64,000 nt of DNA from Bradyrhizobium sp. RD5-C2 (GTDB lineage: Bacteria; Pseudomonadota; Alphaproteobacteria; Rhizobiales; Xanthobacteraceae): NCBI RefSeq assembly GCF_019972155.1, contig NZ_BOVL01000005.1, positions 464,882-528,881 on the forward strand, given 5' to 3'. The notes beneath the pieces were generated by a model, which had not been told where the DNA came from, searched no databases, and saw only the letters and a list, made by a program, of their open reading frames with translations. Shown one piece after another: positions 1 to 8,939 of the stretch; within the stretch, counting starts at the first letter, position 1; the number at the start of each line of letters is the position of its first letter. The translations under genes were made by a program, and so were the position numbers.

Positions 1-1551
1 CTCGTCCAGGAACAGGAATTGTGGCGCATGCAGCAGCGCGCGGGCGATCCCGAGCCGCTGTTGCTCGCCGAGCGACAGCATCCGGTTCCAGTGCGCCTCT
101 TCCTCGAGTCGCGCCGCGAGCTGCGGCAGTCCGACCGCGGCGAGGACGTCGCGGACCCGTCCCGCATCGTAGCTCGCAGCCTGGCCCGGATAGACCACCG
201 CATCATGCAGCGAGCCGATCGGCAGATAGGGACGTTGCGGCAGCATCATCAGGCTGGCGTTGGCGGGGACCTGGACTGCGCCGCGGCCGAACGGCCAGAT
301 GCCGGCCATCGCGCGGAACAGCGTGGACTTGCCGGCGCCGGAGGGACCGGTGACAAGGGTGCGTTCATTGTCGCGAAGGCTGAAGCCGTCAGCCGCGAGC
401 AGCGGCTTGCCGTCCGGCAGCGTGACCAGGAGATCGTCGAGATCGATCGTGTCGCCGGCTGTGGGCTTGACGTGGATGATGTCCTGCCGCTGCGCGAGTG
501 CATCGCCACCGCGGATCGATTTCTCGAAGCCGTCAAGACGTGCGACCACCGCCTGCCATTCAGCCAGCGTCCGGTAGGCCGAGATGAAGAAGGACAGCGA
601 ATCCTGCACGCTGCTGAAGGCGGACGCGGTCTGCATCATGCCGCCGAGCTGAATCTTGTTGGCGAAATAGGCCGGTGCGATCAGCACGTAGGGGAAGATC
701 ACGGCGGCTTGCGAATAGGCCGAGGTGAACGCGGTCAGCTTCTTGGTTCGTTGCATGATGTCGAGCCAGTTTCCGACCACGAAACCGAAGCGATCGAGCA
801 ATCGCGTGCGCTCGGCCGGCTCACCGTGCAGCAGTGCGATCTGCTCGGCGTTCTCGCGGGTCCGCACCAGGTTGAAGCGGAAATCGGCTTCGAACCTTTG
901 CTGACGGAAGTTGAGGTCGACCAGCGGCCTGCCGATCAAATGGGTCAGGACCGTTCCGAGGATCGCGTAGACCAGCGCGCCCAGCACCAGGTAGCCCGGA
1001 ATCGCGAGGTCCTTGCCGAACAAATGCAGCGGCGCCTGATTGGAAAGGCCCCACAGGATGAACACGAAGGAAGCAAGCGTCACCACGGCGCTCAGCAATC
1101 CGATCCCGAGCGCCAGGGTCTGTTCGACGAAGCGCTGGGTGTCGTCGGCGATACGCTGGTCCGGGTTATCGGCCGCGTCGCCGAGCAACTGCATGCGGTA
1201 GTGGTTGGCATCGTGCAGCCAGCCGCCGAGATAACGCGTGGTCATCCAGCGCCGCCAGCGGATCTGCAGCCATTGATTGAGATAGAGCTGGTAGACTTTC
1301 AGGCCGATCCAGAACGTTGCGAGCACGCAGAAATAGCCGATCTGATAGGTGAAGACCGCCTGATCACGCTCCTGCAGCGCGTTGTAGAAAACGTTGTTCC
1401 AGCGGTTGAACAGCACGGTCAGAAAGACGGCGGCGAGCTCGAGTATCACCACCGCGGCCAACAGCCCGCGGCCTGCCCATTTGTCGTCGGAATTGAAGTA
1501 GGGCGAGGCGATGCGCCACACCGTTGCGAGCGTCGAGCGAATGTTGTTCAC
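1..1551 (-). CDS. ABC transporter, SbmA/BacA-type permease fused to ATPase (C-terminus off window)
   Basis: Reading from a GTG at 1551, preceded by GGAGA, the frame stays open for 517 codons to the window edge, so the C-terminus is missing. The N-terminal 300 or so residues are hydrophobic with several membrane spans and resemble the SbmA/BacA-like transmembrane domain. The last part is an ABC ATPase with a Walker A GPSGAGKS near residue 400, the signature LSLGEQQR near 490 and Walker B FLFLDE at the very end. This single-chain fusion matches the YddA-type family (COG4178), which works as a homodimeric inner-membrane exporter or importer. BacA relatives take up peptides and affect very-long-chain fatty acid lipid A in rhizobia. 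The substrate here cannot be told. The gene points away from lldP. Confidence 0.9.
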   Translation of the reverse strand, partial: MNNIRSTLATVWRIASPYFNSDDKWAGRGLLAAVVILELAAVFLTVLFNRWNNVFYNALQERDQAVFTYQIGYFCVLATFWIGLKVYQLYLNQWLQIRWRRWMTTRYLGGWLHDANHYRMQLLGDAADNPDQRIADDTQRFVEQTLALGIGLLSAVVTLASFVFILWGLSNQAPLHLFGKDLAIPGYLVLGALVYAILGTVLTHLIGRPLVDLNFRQQRFEADFRFNLVRTRENAEQIALLHGEPAERTRLLDRFGFVVGNWLDIMQRTKKLTAFTSAYSQAAVIFPYVLIAPAYFANKIQLGGMMQTASAFSSVQDSLSFFISAYRTLAEWQAVVARLDGFEKSIRGGDALAQRQDIIHVKPTAGDTIDLDDLLVTLPDGKPLLAADGFSLRDNERTLVTGPSGAGKSTLFRAMAGIWPFGRGAVQVPANASLMMLPQRPYLPIGSLHDAVVYPGQAASYDAGRVRDVLAAVGLPQLAARLEEEAHWNRMLSLGEQQRLGIARALLHAPQFLFLDE

Positions 1552-1861
1552 AGATTATCGTCTCCGGGGAAGCGGCCGCAACGGCCTGAAGAATCGGGAC
1601 AATCGCAGTACACCTCGACTAAAGTCGTAGGCCTGGCATGCAAGCGTTGGCTTGTCCCGGCAAGCGAGTCAACCCTAGCATGACGACAACGGCGAGGGGC
1701 GGGGGACCTTCGATTTTTCGCGAGGATGTGAGCGATCCTTACCGATCGTTCATTCGCGAGCCGGGGCTGCAATCTTTCCGACGGACTCCCGCAATCGCAC
1801 CAGCGCGCCGGCCTGCACGCAAGGCCGGGGCGCTGCATAAGAATGTGGGAAGGATCCCGAG
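1552..1861. other. Divergent intergenic region between the ABC transporter and lldP
   Basis: No convincing gene is visible in these 310 bases. The region must hold the promoters of both divergent genes. A purine-rich Shine-Dalgarno (GGAAGGATC) lies just before the lldP ATG. No clear palindromic operator was found. Confidence 0.5.
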
Positions 1862-3532
1862 ATGAGCACCTGGAATCAAATCTACAATCCGCTGGGGAAT
1901 GCAGGGCTGTCGACGCTAGCCGCCGCCATTCCCGTGGTCACGCTGCTGGTCTTGATCGCCAGCGGCAAGGTGAAGGCGCACATCGCGGCCATCATCGCCG
2001 TGATCGTGACCAACCTGATCACGATCTTCGTGTTCACGATGCCGGCCGGGATGTCGATCCGGGCATCGATCCTCGGCATCGTCACCGGGTTCTTCCCGAT
2101 CGGCTGGATCGTGCTCAACGTCATCTTCCTCTACCAGGTCACGGTGAGGTGCGGGAAGTTCGAGCTGCTGAAGCGCGCGGTCGGCGGCGTCACCGAGGAT
2201 CGCCGCCTGCAGCTGCTGCTCATCGCGTTCTCGTTCGGCGCCTTCTTCGAGGGCGCCTCGGGCTTCGGCACGCCGGTCGCGATCACCGGCGCGGTGCTGA
2301 TCGGGCTCGGCTTCTCGCCGCTCGCAGCCTCCGGCCTGTCGCTGATCGCCAACACCGCCCCGGTCGCCTTTGGTGCGCTGGGCACGCCGATCCAGGGTCT
2401 TGCCTCGGTCACCGGGCTCGATCCCTACCTCCTCGGCGCCATGGTCGGCCGGCAGCTGCCGCTGTTCTCGCTGATCGTGCCGTTCTGGGTGGTGTGGGCG
2501 TTCGCGGGCTGGCGCGGCATGAAGGAAGTCTGGCCGGCGATCCTGGTCACCGGCGTGTCGTTTGCGGTCCCGCAATTCGTGATCTCGAACTACATCAATC
2601 CCTGGATCGTCGATATCGGCGCCTCGCTGATCTCGATGGGCGCGCTGATCCTGTTCCTCAAGGTCTGGCAGCCGCGTCAGCTCTGGCTGTCGCCCGCGCT
2701 GCGCGGCCGCGATGAATCGGCGGCGACGATGGCGGCCGCCAAGCCGCTCGACAAGACGCCGCTGACCCAGGGCGAATTGTGGAGCGCGCTGCTGCCATGG
2801 ATCATCGTCTGCATCCTGATGCTGATCTGGGGCAACGGCGCCTTCAAGGCTTGGGCGAATGCCAACTTCGTCTGGAACTATCCGGTCCCCGACCTCGACA
2901 AGCTGATCTTCAAGGTGCCGCCGGTGGTGCCCAAGCCGACGCCGGAAGGTGCAGTGTTCGGCTTCACCTATTTGTCGTTCACCGGCACCGGATTGCTGAT
3001 CGCCGCGATCATCTCGGGTCTCCTGATGGGCTTCTCGCCGCTCAAGCTGATCGCCGAATATGGCCGCACCATCCGCCTGTGCGCGATCTCGCTGATCACG
3101 ATCTCGGCGATGCTGGCGATCGGCACGCTGACCCGGCTCTCCGGCGTCGACGCCACGCTCGGCCTCGCCTTCGCCGCGACCGGCGTGCTCTACCCGTTCT
3201 TCGGCACCCTGCTTGGCTGGCTCGGCGTGGCGCTGACCGGATCGGACACCTCGTCCAACATCCTGTTCGGCAATCTGCAGAAGATCACCTCCGAGCAGCT
3301 CGGCCTGCCGCCGATCCTGATGGCGGCCGCGAACTCCTCGGGCGGCGTGATGGGCAAGATGATCGACGCGCAATCGATCGTGGTCGCCTCCACCGCGACC
3401 AACTGGTACGGCCACGAGGGTTCGATCCTGCGCTACGTGTTCCTGCACTCGATCGTGCTGGCGTGCCTGGTCGGTCTGTTCGTGACCCTGCAGGCCTATG
3501 TCTACCCGTTCACGGCGATGGTTCTGAAATAA
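1862..3532 (+). CDS. lldP: L-lactate permease (LctP family)
   Basis: A 556-residue, strongly hydrophobic protein with about a dozen membrane segments, the usual size for the LctP/LldP family (about 550 residues). Family-like features include the FFEGASGFGTPVAIT stretch near residue 130 and the GSDTSSNILFGNLQ and NSSGGVMGKMI segments in the C-terminal third. It should take up L-lactate (and probably D-lactate or glycolate) with protons across the inner membrane. The ATG is preceded by GGAAGG. No lactate dehydrogenase or GntR regulator is adjacent, so it stands as a single transcription unit ending in a strong terminator directly downstream. Confidence 0.95.
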   Translation: MSTWNQIYNPLGNAGLSTLAAAIPVVTLLVLIASGKVKAHIAAIIAVIVTNLITIFVFTMPAGMSIRASILGIVTGFFPIGWIVLNVIFLYQVTVRCGKFELLKRAVGGVTEDRRLQLLLIAFSFGAFFEGASGFGTPVAITGAVLIGLGFSPLAASGLSLIANTAPVAFGALGTPIQGLASVTGLDPYLLGAMVGRQLPLFSLIVPFWVVWAFAGWRGMKEVWPAILVTGVSFAVPQFVISNYINPWIVDIGASLISMGALILFLKVWQPRQLWLSPALRGRDESAATMAAAKPLDKTPLTQGELWSALLPWIIVCILMLIWGNGAFKAWANANFVWNYPVPDLDKLIFKVPPVVPKPTPEGAVFGFTYLSFTGTGLLIAAIISGLLMGFSPLKLIAEYGRTIRLCAISLITISAMLAIGTLTRLSGVDATLGLAFAATGVLYPFFGTLLGWLGVALTGSDTSSNILFGNLQKITSEQLGLPPILMAAANSSGGVMGKMIDAQSIVVASTATNWYGHEGSILRYVFLHSIVLACLVGLFVTLQAYVYPFTAMVLK

Positions 3533-3558
3533 AGAGGCGAGGCGTCGCCCAAACGGAG

Positions 3559-3595
3559 ATCCCCGCGGGTGCGAGCCCGCGGGGATTTTGCTTTT
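3559..3595 (+). terminator. Rho-independent terminator of lldP
   Basis: An 11-bp perfect stem (ATCCCCGCGGG with its complement) around a 6-base loop is followed by TTTGCTTTT, 26 bases after the lldP stop codon. Confidence 0.9.
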
Positions 3596-3678
3596 CAAGC
3601 GCTTTTTCTCGCCCTGCCATTCTGGCCAATCGCAGCCTCGTCCCATACAAGGGCGGCGTTGCAATTGCTGGGAATGGC

Positions 3679-4095
3679 ATGATCTCGATGAAGCGGATTC
3701 TGAACGGCGGCATGGCCGCATTGGCGCTGGCTGCAGCGGCTCTTGGCACGAGGCCGGTGCAGGCCCAGGAAGAATTCCCGTTCGGCTTCGTGATGACGCT
3801 CGATGCCGCGCGCATGCCGGGCTCCAAGCGGATTCCCTCGATCGAGGTCGGCGACAATGGCGAGGTGATCCTCGAGCTGTGGTGCGACGGCGGCAAGGGC
3901 CAGTTCTCGGTTGCCGGCAACACCATCGTGTTCGTTCCCGGCGCGATGGAGAACCGCAGCTGCACGCCGGACCGGGCGCAGGCCGACAAGGATCTGCTGG
4001 CAGCGCTCGGCGACACGACGAGTTGGCGGCGGCAGGGTGATCAGGTCACGTTCATCGGAAGCAAACAGCTGCGTTTCGTGATCAACAGCAATTAG
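3679..4095 (+). CDS. Small exported protein, possibly META-domain-like
   Basis: A 138-residue protein with a clear Sec signal peptide: MKRIL, a hydrophobic run, then a cleavage site after VQAQ. The mature part is about 110 residues with two cysteines and a C-terminus rich in beta-strand-like segments (LWCDGGKGQFSVAGN, QVTFIGSKQLRFV). This is loosely like a META/HslJ domain, but I do not recognise it firmly. The ATG at 3679 has GGGA five bases upstream; an in-frame ATG at 3688 would leave the signal peptide intact and is equally possible. It is probably periplasmic. Confidence 0.7.
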   Translation: MISMKRILNGGMAALALAAAALGTRPVQAQEEFPFGFVMTLDAARMPGSKRIPSIEVGDNGEVILELWCDGGKGQFSVAGNTIVFVPGAMENRSCTPDRAQADKDLLAALGDTTSWRRQGDQVTFIGSKQLRFVINSN

Positions 4096-4110
4096 CGCCA
4101 GCGCAACCGC

Positions 4111-4785
4111 TCAGGGTGTCGCGACCAATCCGCTTGCGGTGGCGACGATCCAGCGATTGCCCCAGCGCACGATGGAATCGACGCGGCCAAGGCCCGGGAC
4201 GACGTCGCCGCGTGCGGCCATCTTGACGCCTTCCGGCCCCTCGAGCACGGCGGTGCCGTCTCGGACTTCGACCACCGACCAGCCGGGGATGGTGCTCGGC
4301 CGGGTCTCGGGAGGCGTCGCCGCGGGCTGCTTCGGCCCCAGCGCCATGGCTTGCGCGTTCAGCGTCGTCGGCGCGGCGCCGACCACCTGCGGGCGTGGAT
4401 TGGCTACCGATTTGGGAATGCTGCCGGTGACGGCGGGGTCGGCGTTGGAGGCGGTCCGGCGCGGGCTCTCGCTCTTTCGGCTCGGTGGCGCCTCGGCGAC
4501 GTGCGGGGCAGGCGCTTCCTTCTGGGCCACCGGGACGGGGGCGGGAGCTGCAAAGTCATGCCAGTTGGCGCCGCCGGTCCATCCCAGCACGAAGCTTGCG
4601 GCCAATGCCGTGGCTGCCAGCAGCGCGGTGCCGATCCGGTCGGCGAACGGCTCCCGCAGCAGCAGGCTGGCGTCGTGATTTTCGCCTGAGACGTCCCAGA
4701 GGTCCGCCGTCTGCGCCGGCGAATGACCCTCCGTCACATCCGTTGGCCAGATGCTCCCAGGACTGATCGGCTCGCGGTCTTGCAT
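4111..4785 (-). CDS. Single-pass membrane protein of unknown function
   Basis: This 224-residue protein has a polar N-terminal segment of about 50 residues, one transmembrane helix (residues about 53-72, ALLAATALAASFVLGW), a long Pro/Ala/Ser-rich low-complexity linker, and a compact C-terminal region of about 60 residues starting at GWSVVEVRDG that resembles a small beta-barrel. The C-terminal part looks like domains found in type IV pilus assembly protein PilP or in other periplasmic scaffold proteins, but no pilus gene is nearby. It is convergent with the upstream exported protein, with 15 bases between the stops. Function unknown. Confidence 0.75.
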   Translation of the reverse strand: MQDREPISPGSIWPTDVTEGHSPAQTADLWDVSGENHDASLLLREPFADRIGTALLAATALAASFVLGWTGGANWHDFAAPAPVPVAQKEAPAPHVAEAPPSRKSESPRRTASNADPAVTGSIPKSVANPRPQVVGAAPTTLNAQAMALGPKQPAATPPETRPSTIPGWSVVEVRDGTAVLEGPEGVKMAARGDVVPGLGRVDSIVRWGNRWIVATASGLVATP

Positions 4786-4956
4786 GGCGTGACCCGTGTT
4801 CGGTGACGCAAAGGATGATCCCCGAAACTAAATCGAGCCTTAATATTCGGTGACCGAACTGCGGCAGCACGAAGTCTTTTGGTCGCAGTCCCCGTAGTTT
4901 GACGGGACGGTGAGGGCGGCCGACAATCGCGACGACGACTCTGCATTGGGCCAGAG

Positions 4957-5421
4957 ATGCACAATTCTGAAATCAGCATTGCCGCCGAAGACCCGCGACA
5001 GGCGGACGTGCGGCAGCTGATCGATCTGTCGGACGACCACATGCGGGCGCTGTATCCGCCTGATAGCAATCACCTCGCCGCCGTCGAGACGCTGGCCGCC
5101 CCGGACACCGTCTTCCTCGTCGCGCGGCGCGACGGCGAGGTACTCGGCTCGATCGCTTTCCGCCTCATCGCGCCCGGTCATGCCGAGATAAAGCGGATGT
5201 TCGTGCGTACCGATGCGCGCGGGCACGGGCTCGGCCGCCGCCTGCTCGACGCGCTGGAGGAAGCCGCGCGCGACCGGAAGATCGCGCGTATCAGCCTGGA
5301 GACCGGAATCCGGCAGCCGGAGGCGATCGGGCTCTATCGCGCCGCCGGCTACCAGGAATGTCCGCCGTTCGGGGATTATGCGCCGGATCCGCTCAGCCTG
5401 TTCATGACCAAGCATCTCTAG
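4957..5421 (+). CDS. GNAT family N-acetyltransferase
   Basis: A 154-residue single-domain protein. The acetyl-CoA-binding motif A is seen as KRMFVRTDARGHGLGRRLL (R-G-x-G-L-G type, residues about 82-100), preceded by the strand GSIAFRLI and followed by the typical motif B tail EAIGLYRAAGYQE. It should transfer an acetyl group from acetyl-CoA to an amine, but the substrate cannot be predicted. Its closest general look is to the small YkwB/PhnO-like GNATs. It lies just before the AdaA-like gene with a 76-base gap, so co-transcription is possible but not required. Confidence 0.9.
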   Translation: MHNSEISIAAEDPRQADVRQLIDLSDDHMRALYPPDSNHLAAVETLAAPDTVFLVARRDGEVLGSIAFRLIAPGHAEIKRMFVRTDARGHGLGRRLLDALEEAARDRKIARISLETGIRQPEAIGLYRAAGYQECPPFGDYAPDPLSLFMTKHL

Positions 5422-5497
5422 CCCCAAGCGGTCGTTTCCGGACGCCGTCTCCGCAAAGCGGGTCGTCGCGGCACGACGGCGTCGCTATAGCGATGAC

Positions 5498-6076
5498 ATG
5501 CTTGATTTCGCCGCACAGTATGCAGCCTTTCAGCGCCGCGATCCGGCCTGGGATGGCGTCGTGTTCGTCGCGGTCCGGACGACGGGCGTGTATTGCCGCC
5601 CGGTGTGCCGGGCGCGTACGCCGCTCGCCCGCAATGTGCGGTTCTTTGGCAGCGCCGCGTCGGCCGAACGCGCCGGCTTCCGGCCCTGCCTGCGCTGCCG
5701 TCCCGAGGCGGCGCCGTTCTGCTCGGCATGGAAGGGCACCAGGACGACGGTCGAGCGCGCGCTGGCGCTGATCGAAGCGGGCGCACTCGATCGCGGCAAT
5801 GTCGAAGCGCTGGCCGATCGGCTCGGTATCGGCGCGCGGCATCTGTCGCGGCTGTTCGCCGAGCATCTCGAAGCCTCGCCGCTCCAGGTCGCACTCTCGC
5901 TGCGCGTGCAGCGCGCCAAGCGCCTGATCGACGGCAGCGATCTCCCGCTCTCCCTGGTGGCGCACCGCGCCGGCTTCACCAGCGCACGGCGCATGAACGC
6001 CGCATTCGCAAAACTCTACGGCCGCTCGCCCGCGTCGCTGCGACGGAAGCGGCGGCAAAAAATCACGATGCAATGA
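5498..6076 (+). CDS. AdaA-like methylphosphotriester-DNA methyltransferase / AraC-type activator
   Basis: A 192-residue protein. Residues 5-70 form an Ada N-terminal zinc domain with four cysteines (Cys33, Cys37, Cys64, Cys67) in the family context VRTTGVYCRPVC and FRPCLRC. In E. coli Ada the equivalent of Cys33 accepts a methyl group from methylphosphotriesters in DNA and turns the protein into an activator. Residues about 85-185 form an AraC/XylS double helix-turn-helix. There is no O6-alkylguanine methyltransferase or AlkA glycosylase domain, so the layout matches Bacillus AdaA (about 210 residues). The expected partner genes (ogt, alkA, alkB) are not in this window. The next gene, a thioesterase, starts 18 bases after the stop and may be co-transcribed. 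Confidence 0.88.
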   Translation: MLDFAAQYAAFQRRDPAWDGVVFVAVRTTGVYCRPVCRARTPLARNVRFFGSAASAERAGFRPCLRCRPEAAPFCSAWKGTRTTVERALALIEAGALDRGNVEALADRLGIGARHLSRLFAEHLEASPLQVALSLRVQRAKRLIDGSDLPLSLVAHRAGFTSARRMNAAFAKLYGRSPASLRRKRRQKITMQ

Positions 6077-6094
6077 GCCTGAAGGAGATCAACA

Positions 6095-6562
6095 ATGGCC
6101 AAGAGCTACGGCACCGTCAGTGCCGAACAGAAACTTGAGATGACCGGCCTCGAATTCGTGCAAGGGCTCGCCTCTGGCGCGTTGCCGCTCAACACCATCG
6201 CGCGGACGCTCGGCTATGACGTCACCGAGGCCGAGCACGGCCGCGTCGTCGCCACGCTGCTGCCGACGGACGCGCATCTCAATCCGGCCGGCACCGTGCA
6301 TGGCGGTCTCACCGCGACGCTGCTCGACAGCTGCATGGGGCTTGCGGTGCAGTCGACGCTCGATGCCGGGATGAGCCAGACCACGCTCGAATTCAAGATC
6401 TCGCTGGTCCGGCCGATCACACCGGACACCGGGCTCATCCGGGCCGAGGGCCATGTGCTCAATTGCGGCCGCCGCATCGGCACCGCGGAGGGCAGGGTGA
6501 CCGACGAGAAGGGACGGCTGCTCGCGCACGGCACGACGACGTGCCTGATCTTTCCGGCTTGA
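6095..6562 (+). CDS. PaaI-type hotdog thioesterase
   Basis: A 155-residue protein of the normal single-hotdog length. The PaaI/YbgC-like signature is visible as LNPAGTVHGGLTATLLDSC (residues about 62-80), with the helix that follows carrying the usual small residues. Members hydrolyse acyl- or aryl-CoA thioesters in the cytoplasm. A strong Shine-Dalgarno (AAGGAG) precedes the ATG. It follows the AdaA-like gene closely, with no evident functional link to alkylation repair. Confidence 0.9.
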   Translation: MAKSYGTVSAEQKLEMTGLEFVQGLASGALPLNTIARTLGYDVTEAEHGRVVATLLPTDAHLNPAGTVHGGLTATLLDSCMGLAVQSTLDAGMSQTTLEFKISLVRPITPDTGLIRAEGHVLNCGRRIGTAEGRVTDEKGRLLAHGTTTCLIFPA

Positions 6563-6677
6563 TGCACAATTGTTGCGAAGAGGTTGCGCCGGCGCCGCAT
6601 CGGAAGATGCGAAGCCGGCGCAACGTTGGAATGCCTCCAGCGAGCTTGCAGATTAGAGCGCTTCAATTTCACTGAGC

Positions 6678-6736
6678 CGATCGCTTGCGCTACCCGAGCG
6701 CATGGAATGTGCGTTCGGGTAGCCGCGATGCGATCG
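6678..6736. repeat. Long imperfect hairpin between convergent genes
   Basis: Nested inverted repeats: CGATCGC with GCGATCG on the outside, and GCTACCCGA with TCGGGTAGC inside. The element sits between convergent genes and lacks a clear T tract. It may be a REP-like element or a bidirectional transcription barrier. Confidence 0.6.
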
Positions 6737-6752
6737 TCGATGAAGCGCCGGT

Positions 6753-7217
6753 TCACCCGGCGTAGCCACTCTGTTCAGGCAAGCGGATGAGGCCGAGCTG
6801 CAGCATGGCGGTCAGCGCATCTTCCTGTCCGAGCTCCTCGGCGATCCGTCCGTCCCGCACGCGCAGCACGGTCGTGCCGGCGAACGTCATCTTGCGGCCG
6901 GAGGCCGCGGGCAGCGAGCCGAGGCGGAAGTCGCTGAAGGCAGGCCCGGTGTGCGTACCGCCACCTTCCCAGCGGCCGACCACGAGATCACCTTCCGCGA
7001 CGAGATCGCCGACGCCCCAGAAATTCAGATCCGGAAACGCTTCACGAAACTCGGTGATGAATTGCGTGACTGCAGCGCGGCCCTTCTTCGGTTCGTGCAT
7101 CGGGTAGTGCACGACAATGTCTGGTGTCGCGAGCTCATCGATGATGCGCGGATTCCATGGGTTTCCCCAAAAGCCCTCGAACCACCGGCCTACGATGCTC
7201 TTGTTTTCATCTGACAT
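6753..7217 (-). CDS. SnoaL-like ester cyclase family protein (NTF2 fold)
   Basis: The likely start is the ATG at 7217 (MSDENKSIVGRWFEGFW), preceded by GGAGACG; the open frame runs further upstream without family-like sequence. The 154-residue product has the SnoaL/ester-cyclase pattern: an N-terminal helix, then HYPMHEPKKGRAAVTQFI, FREAFPDLNF, VGRWEGGGTHTG, and a final strand VLRVRDGRIAEELGQED. These NTF2-fold proteins catalyse aldol-type cyclisations in polyketide pathways, but most genomic members have unknown substrates. It is convergent with the thioesterase and divergent from a small ORF. Confidence 0.85.
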   Translation of the reverse strand: MSDENKSIVGRWFEGFWGNPWNPRIIDELATPDIVVHYPMHEPKKGRAAVTQFITEFREAFPDLNFWGVGDLVAEGDLVVGRWEGGGTHTGPAFSDFRLGSLPAASGRKMTFAGTTVLRVRDGRIAEELGQEDALTAMLQLGLIRLPEQSGYAG

Positions 7218-7464
7218 CGGATCGTCTCCATTTGCGTGTTGCCGGTATCGCGACCGGCGCTGTGTCGATGAACGCATTAGGCATCTTGAGACGGGTATCG
7301 TGCCACCCGATTTCAGATCGGGCGTGGCGTCGGCGTTCAGACGAGATTCCGCTTTGTCGATATGGCGCTTAGCGCCGCTTCTCGGATGTCGCCGCGCAAT
7401 CGGGAAGCGGGTGGCGCGCGCAACACGAACGCGAAACCTCTTCGCGATCACACAGGAGAACATC

Positions 7465-7659
7465 ATGCGCAACTTCGATGCGATCGCCGCGCTGCGCGGC
7501 GGACTTCGTCCCGAGCTACGGGCGTTGCTCGATCGCGTTGCGATCGATCTTCGTTCCGAATTGTTCGTCAGAAGCGACGGGATACTTCAGTCCGGTCCGG
7601 ACGCAGCTCCCGAGATGATGCGCAACAACGTGGTGACGCTGAAGACGAGGACAGCCTGA
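7465..7659 (+). CDS. Small hypothetical protein (64 residues)
   Basis: A 64-residue open frame beginning MRNFDAIAALRGG, preceded by an excellent Shine-Dalgarno (CAGGAG, 8 bases upstream of ATG). The sequence has an amphipathic helical look with RPELRALLDRVAIDLRSEL, no signal peptide and no recognised domain. The good ribosome binding site is the main reason to call it; the coding potential is otherwise unproven. It lies between the divergent SnoaL-like gene and a convergent secreted protein. Confidence 0.5.
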   Translation: MRNFDAIAALRGGLRPELRALLDRVAIDLRSELFVRSDGILQSGPDAAPEMMRNNVVTLKTRTA

Positions 7660-7677
7660 ATCAGCAGTGCGCTGACC

Positions 7678-8877
7678 TCAGCGCCACACCGACTTGTCGG
7701 CGTCCCAGCGTTGGCCTTTGAACTCCTTGAGCAGCGCGTCGATCGCGCCGTTGTCGTCCTTGGCCTCGCTGCCTTCCTCGTCGCTGCTGGAATCGTCGGA
7801 CAGATTGAGCTTGGCGCCGGCGCTGTCGTCCGACGTTGAAACGGTGGGGCTCGAGACCCACAGCATCAGTTTGTCGGAGCTGCCGGGCTTGTCGGGCGAG
7901 ACGAGGGCGGTGACCTCGTAATTCTGGGTGAGGCCGAGCGCAGGGTAGATCGCGCTGGGCCGCTTCAGCACCAGCTTGAGCTTGCCGGTATTCGCGTTCC
8001 AGGTCGCGGAGGCGGGCTTTGCCGCAAGCGTCCTCGCCAGCACATTGGAAATCGCAGTTGCGAGCTTGTCCTTGTTGATCTTGTCGCCGTCGCGCCAGTC
8101 GGCGGCGGCGAAGCGGATGGTGCGGTCCATCTCGACCACGCCGCTGGTCCAGCCGGCCGCCGTCACGCCGGGCGTCGATTTCACCTTGGCTAGCAGCGCG
8201 CCGGCGTGCTCGGGATCGACGGTGAGGTTGAGGGTCTGCTCGCCGGAGCGCATCGCATCGCAGGTCACCGCGAGGCTCGAGGTGCCGATCTCGGCGGCCT
8301 CGCCCTTCAGGCTCTTGAGGAAATCGGCCGCCGCATCGAGCTTCACCCGCACGCCGATCGCTTCCGGCGAGACGTCGGTGAAGTCCTTGGGCTGCGGCGT
8401 GATGCCGTCCTCGGTGGCCTGATTGTCCTGGAATTCCTTTTCGCTGAGATCGGAATTATCCGTCGAGGCGACCTCGGTGACGGTCTGGCCGATCGTGATC
8501 TGGCCGCGGAACTCAAAGCTGTCGCCGGACTGCTTGCGGTTCAGCTTGACCGTGATCGGCTGCTTGTCGGCGACGCTCTGGGCGGTGCCGGAGAGCGTCT
8601 GGCCGTTGACGGTCAGGTTAGCGACGAAGCGGTCCTTGCGGTCCGAGCTCTTGTCGGCGGGATAGCAGACGTCGAGCACGGCCGCGGTCACGGTCTTGCC
8701 CAGGCGGGTTTCCTTCAGCACGACGTCGGCATTGCCGTCCATCAGGCCGTCGATCGACGTGAAATAGCGCGTCTCGGGGCCATTCGACGGTGCCGCCTTC
8801 GATTGCAGCTTCATCTGGGCGAGAGCAGGCGCCGAGGCGACGGCAAGACCGAGCAGCAGGAGCGGGAGCGCGCGCAT
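7678..8877 (-). CDS. Exported protein of unknown function (399 residues)
   Basis: The protein begins with a Sec signal peptide (MRALPLLLLGLAVASAPALAQ, cleaved about residue 21). The mature part contains one cysteine in DVCYPADKSSDRKDR near residue 70 and one at VTCDAMRSGEQ. Repeated short beta-like segments run throughout. An acidic low-complexity stretch (SDDSSSDEEGSEAKDD) lies near the C-terminus. I do not recognise a domain. It is probably periplasmic. The start is well supported by the signal peptide position. It is convergent with the small ORF upstream and tandem with the marR gene, which has its own terminator. Confidence 0.8.
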   Translation of the reverse strand: MRALPLLLLGLAVASAPALAQMKLQSKAAPSNGPETRYFTSIDGLMDGNADVVLKETRLGKTVTAAVLDVCYPADKSSDRKDRFVANLTVNGQTLSGTAQSVADKQPITVKLNRKQSGDSFEFRGQITIGQTVTEVASTDNSDLSEKEFQDNQATEDGITPQPKDFTDVSPEAIGVRVKLDAAADFLKSLKGEAAEIGTSSLAVTCDAMRSGEQTLNLTVDPEHAGALLAKVKSTPGVTAAGWTSGVVEMDRTIRFAAADWRDGDKINKDKLATAISNVLARTLAAKPASATWNANTGKLKLVLKRPSAIYPALGLTQNYEVTALVSPDKPGSSDKLMLWVSSPTVSTSDDSAGAKLNLSDDSSSDEEGSEAKDDNGAIDALLKEFKGQRWDADKSVWR

Positions 8878-8939
8878 ACGATAAGTCCTCGAAGGGCAGA
8901 ATCGGTTCCGTCGTAACTAGCAAACCTCCGTGTCATTGG

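Noticed and set aside
19..1683. A 554-codon plus-strand open frame at the window start
   Set aside because: It is antisense to the ABC transporter, whose Walker A, signature and Walker B motifs are clear on the minus strand.
1916..3721. A 601-codon open frame antisense to lldP
   Set aside because: The sequence is charged and repetitive, with no family match; lldP has a clear start, ribosome binding site and terminator.
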